Shown: one piece after another, positions 18,207-26,774 of the stretch
Numbering within the stretch: position 1 is the stretch's first letter
Layout: every line of letters begins with the position of its first letter
DNA from: Mesorhizobium sp. YC-39
GTDB lineage: Bacteria; Pseudomonadota; Alphaproteobacteria; Rhizobiales; Rhizobiaceae
Length of the DNA stretch: 64,000 nucleotides
Direction of reading: 5' to 3'
NCBI RefSeq assembly: GCF_025753795.1
Contig: NZ_JAOWPS010000003.1
Span: 620,001 to 684,000, forward strand
Position numbers and translations under genes: made by a program
The notes under the pieces: model-generated
What the model was told of the DNA's origin: nothing
What the model saw: only the letters and a program-made list of their open reading frames with translations
Database searches by the model: none

Positions 18207-19391
18207 TCAGTTCAGCGGCAGCCGCCGGTAGCGGCCGGGATTGTTCGGATCGCTGAAATGGTGCATCGGCCCGTGCTCGGAAAAATGCCCAGCCCAGCGT
18301 TTCATCGCCGCCGGGTCGAGTTCGACGCCGAGCCCATTGCCTTCCGGCACGCGCACCGTGTTGTCTTTCTGCCGGAACGGACCGTCCTTGACGACATCGC
18401 CGATCTGCCAGGCAAACAGCGATTGCGACGCCTCGGTGATCCACGGCGTTGCCGCAACGACGTGCAGGTAGGCTGACGTCATGACACCGAGATCGTTCGA
18501 GTAGCACCAGAAGCCCTTGCCCATCGCCTCGCAGGCGGCAATGAACTTCAGGGTTTTCGACAGGCCGCCAAGGGCAGCGAAATTGCAGACGAAATAGTCC
18601 GGCGCGCCAAGCGCGACCGCGCGCCTGAGATCGGGCACATGGGTTGAAAACGGAATGCGCGAGTGCTGGCGAAGTGCGGCCATCTCCTCGAAGGTGGCGA
18701 CCGGATCCTCGTAGTTGCGGATGTTGAACGGCTCGATCTCGCGCAGCACCCAGCGCGCTGATGTCAGCGACCACTGCATGTTGGAATCGAGCTTGATCTG
18801 CGCCTTTTCGCCGAGAGCCTCGCGCAGCATGCGCACGGTCCTGATCTCGAGCTCAGGGTCGCCCATGATCAGTTTGCCCTCGAAGATCGTCGAGCCATGC
18901 TCCTCGCGCATCTTCAGGCAGTAGTCGACGATCGCTTCGGAGGTCATCTCGCCACCCGCCCCGCCCTGCGCGGCGCGAAAGGAGAAATATTCCGAAAACG
19001 GAATGTCCTTGCGCACCGCGCCGCCAAGGACCTTGTAGAGCGGCATGCCGAAGACCTTGCCTCTGATGTCCCACAGCGCCAGCTCGACGGCGCCGAAGGC
19101 GACGGAAGCGGCGTTCTCGCCGGTGTTGGCGGTGATCTGCCAGGGCGGCACGCAGCGCGCCTCGCAATCTGCGATGTCAAGCGGATCGGCGCCGATGAGC
19201 GCCGGCGCTATCTCGGCCTTGATCACCTCGCCGAAATGCCACCACGGGGCTTCGCCCAAGCCGACCACGCCTTCGTCGGTCTCGACCTCGATGATCGACT
19301 TCGAGGCGCCGCCATAGAGACCGGCCGTCCACCAGAACGGCGCGTCGAGCGGGACATTGACATGCGTGACGCGGATATTGGTGATCTTCAT
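18207..19391 (-). CDS. enolase-superfamily enzyme (mandelate racemase/glucarate dehydratase-like)
   Basis: A 394-residue enzyme with an N-terminal capping domain and a C-terminal barrel. Two metal ligands are readable, D202 (KLDSN) and E228 (NYEDP); the third is not obvious. In the KxK region only K173 is present (FEGKLIMG), and the usual barrel histidine of the SHSN-type motif appears as tyrosine (CYSND, near 296-300). It is therefore not a standard glucarate dehydratase or mandelate racemase. It closes a minus-strand run with the MttB and binding-protein genes; a betaine epimerase role, as for HpbD in other bacteria, is one possibility only. Confidence 0.8.
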   Translation of the reverse strand: MKITNIRVTHVNVPLDAPFWWTAGLYGGASKSIIEVETDEGVVGLGEAPWWHFGEVIKAEIAPALIGADPLDIADCEARCVPPWQITANTGENAASVAFGAVELALWDIRGKVFGMPLYKVLGGAVRKDIPFSEYFSFRAAQGGAGGEMTSEAIVDYCLKMREEHGSTIFEGKLIMGDPELEIRTVRMLREALGEKAQIKLDSNMQWSLTSARWVLREIEPFNIRNYEDPVATFEEMAALRQHSRIPFSTHVPDLRRAVALGAPDYFVCNFAALGGLSKTLKFIAACEAMGKGFWCYSNDLGVMTSAYLHVVAATPWITEASQSLFAWQIGDVVKDGPFRQKDNTVRVPEGNGLGVELDPAAMKRWAGHFSEHGPMHHFSDPNNPGRYRRLPLN

Positions 19392-19398
19392 CGTTTCC

Positions 19399-19986
19399 CT
19401 ATTCGCACTGGTATTGGCTGAGCGCCCATTCGCCGGTCACCGACAGAAGGTCCGTTATCTTCCAGCCGCCGCCTACTTTCCTGAGTTTCCATTCCAACCG
19501 GTGCGGGTTGCCGGCGACGACGAAGGCGACGACGACCTTGGCCTCGTTGCCATTGACCGCTTCGATGGTCTTCAGGCTCTTGTCGATCTCGGCCTTGTCG
19601 TAGTCGGCATTGTCGAGCGCCATGTTGGGATCGAGGCATTCGCCCTGCCCGGATTTTCGCAGCGTATCGCTCTTGTCGAGCACGGTCTTGGCCGGATCGA
19701 CGAAATTCTTGCGCTCGGCCGGGTCGAGTTCCAGCCCTAGATGCTCGTAGAACGGTTTTACCACGGCCGTCGGCGATCCCGGCAGAACGGGCGCCGCAGG
19801 CTCGGGTTCTGGCGCCGATGTTGCTGGTGGACTCGCGGGCGATGTGTCGGCCGGCGGGTTGCCGGCGTCGCCGGAGGGCGCTTTCGGCGGCGGCGCGCCG
19901 AATAGACCTTGCGCCAAGGCGCCGCCGCTCAGCCCGGCAGCCAGCATCGAGACCAACGAGAATGCCAGGACAAGGCGACGAAGCAC
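19399..19986 (-). CDS. secreted hypothetical protein, paralogue A (DUF3828-like)
   Basis: A 195-residue protein with a signal peptide (RRLVLAFSLVSMLAAG, cleavage after GGALAQ), a proline-rich linker near 30-65, and a globular end with two conserved cysteines (GECLDP and the terminal YQCE). The GTG start at 19986 has GGAG seven bases upstream and lies four bases after the stop of the next gene, so the two are translated together. The globular part aligns end to end with that of the neighbour, showing tandem duplication. It resembles DUF3828; the function is unknown. Confidence 0.75.
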   Translation of the reverse strand: MLRRLVLAFSLVSMLAAGLSGGALAQGLFGAPPPKAPSGDAGNPPADTSPASPPATSAPEPEPAAPVLPGSPTAVVKPFYEHLGLELDPAERKNFVDPAKTVLDKSDTLRKSGQGECLDPNMALDNADYDKAEIDKSLKTIEAVNGNEAKVVVAFVVAGNPHRLEWKLRKVGGGWKITDLLSVTGEWALSQYQCE

Positions 19987-19990
19987 TGCA

Positions 19991-20470
19991 TCACTCCGCC
20001 GTCGGACCGGGCATGCATTCCAGCGCGCTGAGCGTCCAACCGCTGGATTTGGAGGCGATGTCGGCGACCTTCCATCTGCCATCAATCTTCTTCAGAGACC
20101 ACACCATTTCGCGTTTGGAATCATCGCCTTCCGGGAAAAGGTTGAAGGTCACCGTCACGTTGGCGCTGTCGCCATCCACCGCTTCCGACAGCTTGAGCGT
20201 CTTGGCGACGGTCTTCTCGTCATAGTCCTGCGCATCGAGACCGGGGGCGAAATCGATGCAAGGCACCTCATCCGGCTTGTTCTTCCGCGCCTGGTCGTTG
20301 AGGTCGAACAGCTTGGTCACCGGCTCGGTGAAGCGGTCGCGGTATTTGGCGTCGGCCTCGAATTTGACCTCGGGCATGTAGAAGAACTTCACCGCATTGG
20401 ATGCCGGCCCTGCCAGGGCGGCCGCGGGTGCTGCGATCGATAGGGCGGCGGCAAGCACAGTCAGTCTCAT
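19991..20470 (-). CDS. secreted hypothetical protein, paralogue B (DUF3828-like)
   Basis: A 159-residue secreted protein whose signal peptide ends near ALAG (MRLTVLAAALSIAAPAAALAG). The mature part shares the pattern AVKFFY...ADAKYRDRFTEPV, a mid-protein cysteine, EAVDGDSANV, WSLKKIDGRWKV and a final cysteine with paralogue A. The two cysteines could form a disulphide. GGAG lies eight bases before the ATG at 20470; longer readings lack a signal peptide. It sits between the binding-protein gene and paralogue A in one minus-strand run. Confidence 0.78.
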   Translation of the reverse strand: MRLTVLAAALSIAAPAAALAGPASNAVKFFYMPEVKFEADAKYRDRFTEPVTKLFDLNDQARKNKPDEVPCIDFAPGLDAQDYDEKTVAKTLKLSEAVDGDSANVTVTFNLFPEGDDSKREMVWSLKKIDGRWKVADIASKSSGWTLSALECMPGPTAE

Positions 20471-20487
20471 GCGACAATCTCCAGGCT

Positions 20488-20517
20488 TTCGTGGTGGAAA
20501 CCGTTCCATACCACGAA
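20488..20517. repeat. inverted repeat in the leader of the paralogue pair
   Basis: TTCGTGGTGGAA and TTCC-AT-ACCACGAA form a 12-base stem with a two-base bulge and a four-base loop (ACCG). It lies 18 bases before the ATG at 20470 and after the binding-protein stop. It may be an operator, an attenuating hairpin, or a processing signal that sets the level of the downstream genes. No T-run follows it on the minus strand, so it is not a standard terminator. Confidence 0.45.
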
Positions 20518-20567
20518 TCCTGTATCCCGGCTTTTTTGCGGCCCATGAAATCCCCTCGGGCGTTAAC

Positions 20568-22217
20568 TCAGGCGTCCAGCCAGACATTCTGGAGATCCAT
20601 CTCGAAGGTCTGGTGGACGGCGTAGTTTTTCACCTTCTTGTTCATGTGGCTGAACAGCTTCTGCCAGAACGGCTGAATGATGACGCCCGAATCCTGCAGG
20701 ATCTGTTCGACGTCCTTCATGACCTCGCGCCGCTTCTCCACGTCGATCAGCGAGAGCGCCTGCTTGAGCTTGGCGTCGAAATCGGGATTCGAATACGCCG
20801 TTTCATTCCAGGCTTCGCCCGTGCGATAACCGAGCGCCAGCACCTGAACGCCAAGCGGGCGCATGTACCAGATCGTCATGGAATAGGGATATTTCGTCCA
20901 GTCGTTCCAGAAGGTCGAGCCCGGCAACACAGTGCGCTTCACCTTGATGCCGGCATCGCGCAACTGGCCGGCAATGGCGTCGCCGGTGTTCTTTTGCCAA
21001 TCGTCCTCGACAGTGATCAGTTCATGCTCGAAGTCGGCCTGTCCGGCCTCGGCCATCAGCTTCTTGGCGCCCGCCGCGTCGCGTGTCTTCTTGGGCAGCG
21101 CGTAGTATTCCGGATGGATAGGGCTGACATGGTGATTTTCACCAGGGGTGCCTCGCCCGGCATAGCCAAGTTCGAGCACAGCGTTGTTGTCGACCGCCAT
21201 CTGCAACGCGTTGCGGACCTTTTGGTCATCATAAGGCTTGTGCGTGATGTTGGTGCGGGCAACCAGCGTGGTTGCAGTCGCCACCTCCGATTTCTCCAGC
21301 TCCATCTTGTCTAATATGTCGATGAAGTCGGCGGGAGTCTCGAAATTGAGGTCGATCTCGCCGGAATCGAAGGCATTCACCGTGGCGTTGAAGTCGGTGC
21401 CGTAGTCGATGAATTCGACGCTGTCGAGCGGCGCTTCGCCGCCCCACCATTTGCCGTTCTCGCGACGCTTGACGACCGCTTTCTGGCCGACGTCGTAAGA
21501 GACCAGTTCGAAGGGTCCGGTGCCGACCGGCTTTTTGATCGGATCCGCGCCGTCGGCATCGAAATTGCGGTGGACGACCAACGCCGGATAGTCGGTGAAG
21601 TTCGGGATCAGCGAGATGTCGGGTTCGTTGAGCTTCAGCTTGACCGTGTTGTCGTCGACCTTGGTGATCGCGCCGTCCCTGGCCTTGCCGGATTTTGCGT
21701 CGATCAGCGCACCGACGCGTGCAGCCATGGAATTGCCGGCTGCAGCCTTCTCGCACCAACGCGTCAGATTGTAGACCACATCATCGGCGTTGAAGGTATC
21801 GCCATTGTTCCAGGCGATGCCCTTGCGCACATGCAAGACGTATTCGGTGGCGTCGTCATTGACATCCCAGCTTTCAAGCAGAACCGGCTCGAAGGTAAAT
21901 TGGCGCGTGTATCGGACAAGCGGTTCGAGCCAAGTGCGGGTGATGTTTGCCATCTCCACCCAGTCGTAAGTGCGCGGGTCCTTCTGCGCCTTCACCGACA
22001 TCGATATGTGCAGCGTCCCGCCCTTCTTCGGCTCCTCGGCCAAAGCCCGCCCGGGCGCGGCAAGGCCGATCATGCCGTAGGCCAGGGCCGTCGAGGCGCC
22101 GAAGGCGCTTGCCAGCGCCAGGAATTCGCGCCGGTCCATCCGTCCCGCACGCGTCTCTTTAGCCATTGTCTCGATGGCACTTGGAACGCGGTCGCCGTTG
22201 CTTCTGAAGAGTGCCAT
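20568..22217 (-). CDS. ABC transporter substrate-binding protein (SBP family 5, Tat signal)
   Basis: A 549-residue periplasmic receptor of the peptide/opine/nickel class (SBP_bac_5). It carries a twin-arginine signal (DRREFLAL, RR at 29-30) with cleavage near GRALA, so it is exported folded. The family pattern is clear (LLESWDVNDDATEYVLHVRKG, NADDVVYNL, PVGTGPFELVSYD). GGGAGGA precedes the ATG. No permease or ATPase gene lies within the window on either side, so the receptor is orphaned or its partners are elsewhere. It directly follows the MttB-family gene, so a betaine-like or peptide ligand is plausible. Confidence 0.93.
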   Translation of the reverse strand: MALFRSNGDRVPSAIETMAKETRAGRMDRREFLALASAFGASTALAYGMIGLAAPGRALAEEPKKGGTLHISMSVKAQKDPRTYDWVEMANITRTWLEPLVRYTRQFTFEPVLLESWDVNDDATEYVLHVRKGIAWNNGDTFNADDVVYNLTRWCEKAAAGNSMAARVGALIDAKSGKARDGAITKVDDNTVKLKLNEPDISLIPNFTDYPALVVHRNFDADGADPIKKPVGTGPFELVSYDVGQKAVVKRRENGKWWGGEAPLDSVEFIDYGTDFNATVNAFDSGEIDLNFETPADFIDILDKMELEKSEVATATTLVARTNITHKPYDDQKVRNALQMAVDNNAVLELGYAGRGTPGENHHVSPIHPEYYALPKKTRDAAGAKKLMAEAGQADFEHELITVEDDWQKNTGDAIAGQLRDAGIKVKRTVLPGSTFWNDWTKYPYSMTIWYMRPLGVQVLALGYRTGEAWNETAYSNPDFDAKLKQALSLIDVEKRREVMKDVEQILQDSGVIIQPFWQKLFSHMNKKVKNYAVHQTFEMDLQNVWLDA

Positions 22218-22259
22218 ATTTTCCTCCCTTGCGGCTCCGTCAGGTCTTCGCCTGTCTTA

Positions 22260-23810
22260 TCAACTAACGCTGTCCGGCAGTTTTTCCTCACGCCGCGCGA
22301 TCAAATCCTTGAGACCCTCGGCGATGCCCTCGTCGAGCTTGGGCTCCTCATAATCGGCCAGCATGTTGCGCGCTTTCTCGCGGCCGCGCGTGTCATGGTC
22401 CTTCGCCCCCTCAGCCTTCCACTGCTCGAACGAATTGAAGTCCATGATGCTTGGTATGAAGAAGGCGGACTCGAAATGGTCGAGCGTATGCTGGGTGCCG
22501 AGGAAATGGCCCTGCGGCCCCACCTCACGGATCGCGGCCATCGCCTCCTTGAAATCGTCGAACGGCAGCCCGCCTGCGTATTTGTACCAGCCAACGAGTT
22601 GCTCGCAGTCGGTCGCGAACTTTGAATAGCCGCAGGTGAGGCCGGCCTCGAGCCAGCCGGCGGAGTGCCAGATGTAGTTGGCGCCGGCAAGGATGGCGGC
22701 ATGCATCAGCATGTTCGCCTCGTAGCCGGCCTGGGCGTCGTTCAACTTGGAGCCGACATGGAAGCCCGACGTGCGCCATGGCAGCCGGTATTTCCTGGCC
22801 AGCGCGCCCATCAGATACATCATCTGGGCCGCCTCCGGCGTGCCGCCCATCGGAGCGCCAGTCTTCATGTCCACGGTAACCATGAACTGGCCGTAGATCT
22901 GCGGCGACCCGGGACGCAGCAGCTGCGTGAAGGCGACGCCTGCCAGCGCTTCCGCATTGACCTGCGCGACCGCGCCGACGGCGGAGGCCGAGGTCGAGGC
23001 GCCGCACAGCGCGAAGGGTGCCAGTATCAGCGGCTGGTTGTGGCGCGCATAGACCTTCATCGCATCCAGCATGGTGGCATCCCACACCAGTGGCGAATTG
23101 CAGTTGGTGATCGCCACCAGGACCGAATTGTCCCGGACATAGTCCTCACCGAAGACGATGCCTGCCATCGCCATCGTGTCTTCGGCCCGATCCTTCGACG
23201 TCACGATGCCCATGAACGGCTTGTCGGAATGCTTCAGCGCCGAATGGATGATGTGGAGATGACGCTTCGGCACCGGAATCTCCATCGGCTCGCAGATGAT
23301 CGAGCTCGAGGAGTGCAGAGCCGGCGCCATGTAGGCGAGCTTGTGGAAATTGTTGAGGTCGGCGAGCGTGCCGTAGCGCCTGTTGTTGTCGAGGTCGCGC
23401 ACGTAAGGCGCGCCATACATCGGCACGAAGATGGAGTTGTTGCCGCCGACGCGCACCGAACGCTGCGGATTCCTCGCATTGAGAGTGAACTCCGACGGGA
23501 CCTTCGAGACAAGCTCCATCAGCAGGGCGCGGTCTATCCGGACGCGTGTCTCGGAGACATCGGCTCCCGCTGCTTTCCACATGGCGATGGCCTCGTCGTC
23601 GCGGAACTCGCATCCCACTTCTTCTAGGATGGCGAGCGACTCCTGGTGGATCAACTCCACCGCCTCGTCCGGAACCATCTGATAGACGGGGATCTGGCGG
23701 ACCAGGGTCGGAAACGACGCTATGGGTGCGCCCCGCAGCGCCTTGCGCCCCAGGCGGCCGCCGCTGCGGCGATTGGTGTGTTCGGTCACTTCAACGGCCG
23801 GTGCGTTCAT
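22260..23810 (-). CDS. MttB-family methylamine/betaine methyltransferase (no pyrrolysine)
   Basis: A 516-residue protein of the trimethylamine methyltransferase family. There is no in-frame amber codon, so it belongs to the non-pyrrolysine branch that includes glycine- and proline-betaine methyltransferases. Family segments are visible (QESLAILEEVGCEF, NPQRSVRVGG, PLVWDATMLDAMKVYARHNQPLI). It would pass a methyl group to a corrinoid protein or directly to folate metabolism; no corrinoid protein gene is adjacent. GGGAGGA and GGAG precede the ATG. A LysR gene is divergent, and the binding-protein gene follows 42 bases downstream. Confidence 0.9.
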   Translation of the reverse strand: MNAPAVEVTEHTNRRSGGRLGRKALRGAPIASFPTLVRQIPVYQMVPDEAVELIHQESLAILEEVGCEFRDDEAIAMWKAAGADVSETRVRIDRALLMELVSKVPSEFTLNARNPQRSVRVGGNNSIFVPMYGAPYVRDLDNNRRYGTLADLNNFHKLAYMAPALHSSSSIICEPMEIPVPKRHLHIIHSALKHSDKPFMGIVTSKDRAEDTMAMAGIVFGEDYVRDNSVLVAITNCNSPLVWDATMLDAMKVYARHNQPLILAPFALCGASTSASAVGAVAQVNAEALAGVAFTQLLRPGSPQIYGQFMVTVDMKTGAPMGGTPEAAQMMYLMGALARKYRLPWRTSGFHVGSKLNDAQAGYEANMLMHAAILAGANYIWHSAGWLEAGLTCGYSKFATDCEQLVGWYKYAGGLPFDDFKEAMAAIREVGPQGHFLGTQHTLDHFESAFFIPSIMDFNSFEQWKAEGAKDHDTRGREKARNMLADYEEPKLDEGIAEGLKDLIARREEKLPDSVS

Positions 23811-23902
23811 GGCAACTCCATCCTCCCAGAGCCCGTCAACTTAGCGAGACGAAATATGACTGTGACGCTGGAAAATCCTGATCTTTTGTATAAGCTCCAC
23901 TT

Positions 23903-24811
23903 ATGCGAAGCCTGCGCCACCTCTTACCCTCGGCTGGCAGTCTGATCGTCTTCGAGGCGGCCGGGCGGCTGTCGAGCTTTACCGCCGCCGGGCGCGAGCT
24001 CGGCATGACGCAGGCCGCCGTCTCCTATGCAGTGCGCGGGCTGGAGGAAAAGCTCGGCGCCAAGCTGTTCCAGCGGCGCCACCGGCAGGTCAGCCTGACC
24101 GAGGCCGGAGAGCGCTTCCATGCCGATGTCTCGCTCGGCCTCTCGCACATTCGCAAGTCGGCCGAAGACCTGCGCCAGCAGGCGAGCGGCGGCCATGTGA
24201 CGCTTGCCGCGTCGACCGCTTTCGGCTCCTTCTGGATGATGCCGCGCCTGCAGCAGTTCCGTGACGAACTGCCGGGCATCGACCTGCGCATCCAGACCGC
24301 CGACCGCGATCTCGACATCATCGCCGAGGGCATCCCGCTCGCCGTGCGCGGTGGCGAGCCCCGGGAGTGGCCGGATTATCATTGCCTGCCGCTCGCCGAC
24401 GAGGAGATCTTCCCGGTCGCCGGCGCCAGCTATGTGGCGAAGTTCGGCCTGCCGCAGACCGTCGAGGAATTGGCGTCACATCGCCTCATCCATCTTGAGG
24501 AGCCGTTTCGCGAGGCTGCGAGCTGGGAGGAGTGGTTCGCGTCAGCCGGGGCCAGCATGAAGCAGGCTGACGCCGGGCGCGGCTTGCGCATCAACGACTA
24601 TGCGCTGGTGATCCAGGCCGTGATGGAGGGGCAAGGCATCGCGCTTGGCTGGCGGCATCTTGCCGAGCGGCTGCTGGCGTCGGGCCTGCTGGTGAGCGCC
24701 ACCAGCCATGTGATGAGAACCGGCACGCGTTTCCATATCATCTGGCCAAAGAACCGCGAACTCAGCGACAATGCCCGCAAGGTAAGGGATTGGCTTGCCG
24801 CGCAGGCGTGA
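23903..24811 (+). CDS. LysR-family regulator (GcvA-like), divergent from MttB-family gene
   Basis: A 302-residue LysR protein whose N-terminus (GRLSSFTAAGRELGMTQAAVS) and spacing match the GcvA/choline-sulphate-regulator branch. It is divergent from the MttB-family gene with 92 bases between start codons, the classical LysR arrangement, so it probably activates that operon in response to its substrate. No strong ribosome site precedes the ATG. mutL follows 59 bases after its stop. Confidence 0.92.
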   Translation: MRSLRHLLPSAGSLIVFEAAGRLSSFTAAGRELGMTQAAVSYAVRGLEEKLGAKLFQRRHRQVSLTEAGERFHADVSLGLSHIRKSAEDLRQQASGGHVTLAASTAFGSFWMMPRLQQFRDELPGIDLRIQTADRDLDIIAEGIPLAVRGGEPREWPDYHCLPLADEEIFPVAGASYVAKFGLPQTVEELASHRLIHLEEPFREAASWEEWFASAGASMKQADAGRGLRINDYALVIQAVMEGQGIALGWRHLAERLLASGLLVSATSHVMRTGTRFHIIWPKNRELSDNARKVRDWLAAQA

Positions 24812-24870
24812 ACCATTGCCTCAAATTCTACCCCTCCCGCATGAGCCACGAATCCGCGTATAGTGCCTTC

Positions 24871-26733
24871 ATGCCCATCCGCCAGCTTTCCGAAACGATG
24901 ATCAACCAGATCGCCGCCGGCGAAGTCATCGAGCGTCCGGCGAGTGTGGTCAAGGAACTGGTCGAGAACGCGCTCGATGCGGGAGCTGCCAGAGTCGAGA
25001 TCGTCACCGCCGGCGGTGGGCTGAACCTGATCCGCGTCACCGACGACGGCTCCGGCATTCCGGAGAAAGAGCTGGCGCTGGCGATCGCGCGCCATTGCAC
25101 TTCGAAGCTTGCCGACAACATTCACGACATCCGCTCGCTCGGCTTTCGCGGCGAGGCCTTGCCATCGATCGGTTCGGTGGCGCGGCTGTCGATCCGCTCG
25201 CGCACGGCTCTCGGCGACAATGCCGCCGAGATCAGCATCGAGGGCGGCCGCGTGTCCGCCGTCAAGCCAGCGGCCGCCAATCGTGGCACCACGGTCGAGG
25301 TGCGCGACCTGTTCTTCGCCACGCCGGCACGGCTCAAATTCATGAAGGGCGAGCGCGCCGAAAGCTCGGCGACCAGCGACGTCGTCAAGCGCATTGCGAT
25401 TGCCTTTCCTGCTGTGCGCTTCACGCTGGCCGGTTCGGACCGCTCGACGCTCGAATTGGTGGCGACGGACAACAGCGCGGAAGGCCGCTTGCGCCGCGTC
25501 GCTCAAGTAATGGGCGCCGACTTTCCCGACAATGCGATCGCCATCGATGCGGTGCGTGATGGCGTGCATCTTGCCGGCCACGTCTCGATCCCGTCCTTCA
25601 GCCGCGCCAACGCGCTGCAGCAATATGCCTATGTCAATGGTAGGCCGGTGCGCGACAGGCTGATCGCCGGCGCCATCCGTGGCGCCTTCGCCGACGTGCT
25701 GCCGCGCGACCGCCATGCGGTGACCGTGCTGTTCCTGACGCTCGATCCGGCTATTGTCGACGTCAATGTCCATCCGGCCAAGGCCGATGTCCGCTTCCGT
25801 GACCCCGGACTGGTGCGCGGGCTGATCGTCGGCGCCATCCGCGAGGCGCTGGCCAATGCCGGCATTCGCGCTGCCACAACGGGGGCTGCCGGCATGATGG
25901 CGGCGTTCCGTCCGGGCGCTGGCAGCTACGCGCATCCCGGCCCGGCCAATGGCCATCGCAGCTACGAGGCGGCCTACCGTGCCTCCGGCTTCACCGGTTT
26001 CGATCGCTCGCCGCAGCGGCCGCTCGACATGGGGTTGGACAGCGCCGGAAGTGGCGGATTTCGCGAGAACGATCAGCCTGCCTTCGATGCCGGGCCGCTA
26101 CACAGCGCCGATGTCCGCGCCGGCCAGGACGAAGCCACGCAGACGCTGCTTGGCACGGCGCTCGGTGCTGCCCGCGCGCAGGTGCACGAGAACTACATCG
26201 TCGCCCAGACCAGAGATTCGCTGGTTATCGTCGACCAGCACGCCGCGCATGAGCGGCTGGTCTACGAGGCGCTGAAGAACGCGCTGCATTCGCGCGCGGT
26301 GCCGTCACAGATGCTGCTTTTGCCTGAGATCGTCGACCTGCCGGAAGAGGATGCCGAGCGGCTTGCCATGCATTCCGAAACGCTCGCCCGCTTTGGCCTC
26401 GGCATCGAGCGCTTCGGCCCAGGTGCGGTGGCCGTGCGCGAGACGCCGTCAATGCTCGGCGAAACCAATGTCCAGCAATTGGTGCGCGACCTCGCCGACG
26501 AGATCGCCGACAACGACACGGTCGAGACGCTCAAAGGCCGGCTGGACAGGATCGCCGCGACCATGGCCTGCCACGGCTCGGTGCGTTCCGGCCGCCTGCT
26601 CAAGGCCGAGGAGATGAACGCCCTGCTCAGACAGATGGAGGCGACGCCGGGCTCCGGCACCTGCAACCATGGCCGCCCGACGTATATTGAACTCAAGCTT
26701 GCCGATATCGAGCGGCTGTTTGGGCGGCGGTAA
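24871..26733 (+). CDS. mutL: DNA mismatch repair protein MutL with endonuclease motif
   Basis: A 620-residue mismatch-repair matchmaker. The N-terminal GHKL ATPase motifs are intact (E29, NALDAGA 33-39, DDGSGI 58-63, GFRGEALPSIGS). The C-terminal domain carries the metal-dependent endonuclease signature DQHA(x)2E(x)4E at 455-466, plus ACHGSVRSGR and CNHGRPT, as expected in bacteria without MutH. A variable linker lies between about 345 and 430. The ATG at 24871 was chosen because MutL proteins begin at the segment IRQLSETMINQIAAGEV; two upstream in-frame codons are not supported. Confidence 0.97.
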   Translation: MPIRQLSETMINQIAAGEVIERPASVVKELVENALDAGAARVEIVTAGGGLNLIRVTDDGSGIPEKELALAIARHCTSKLADNIHDIRSLGFRGEALPSIGSVARLSIRSRTALGDNAAEISIEGGRVSAVKPAAANRGTTVEVRDLFFATPARLKFMKGERAESSATSDVVKRIAIAFPAVRFTLAGSDRSTLELVATDNSAEGRLRRVAQVMGADFPDNAIAIDAVRDGVHLAGHVSIPSFSRANALQQYAYVNGRPVRDRLIAGAIRGAFADVLPRDRHAVTVLFLTLDPAIVDVNVHPAKADVRFRDPGLVRGLIVGAIREALANAGIRAATTGAAGMMAAFRPGAGSYAHPGPANGHRSYEAAYRASGFTGFDRSPQRPLDMGLDSAGSGGFRENDQPAFDAGPLHSADVRAGQDEATQTLLGTALGAARAQVHENYIVAQTRDSLVIVDQHAAHERLVYEALKNALHSRAVPSQMLLLPEIVDLPEEDAERLAMHSETLARFGLGIERFGPGAVAVRETPSMLGETNVQQLVRDLADEIADNDTVETLKGRLDRIAATMACHGSVRSGRLLKAEEMNALLRQMEATPGSGTCNHGRPTYIELKLADIERLFGRR

Positions 26734-26774
26734 GGCTGTCCCTGTACCCTCTTCGCCGCTTTCCGAGGTCGCTT

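Noticed and set aside
20520..20545. T-run after the inverted repeat at 20488, as a terminator
   Set aside because: The T-run would serve only plus-strand transcription, and no plus-strand gene ends there.
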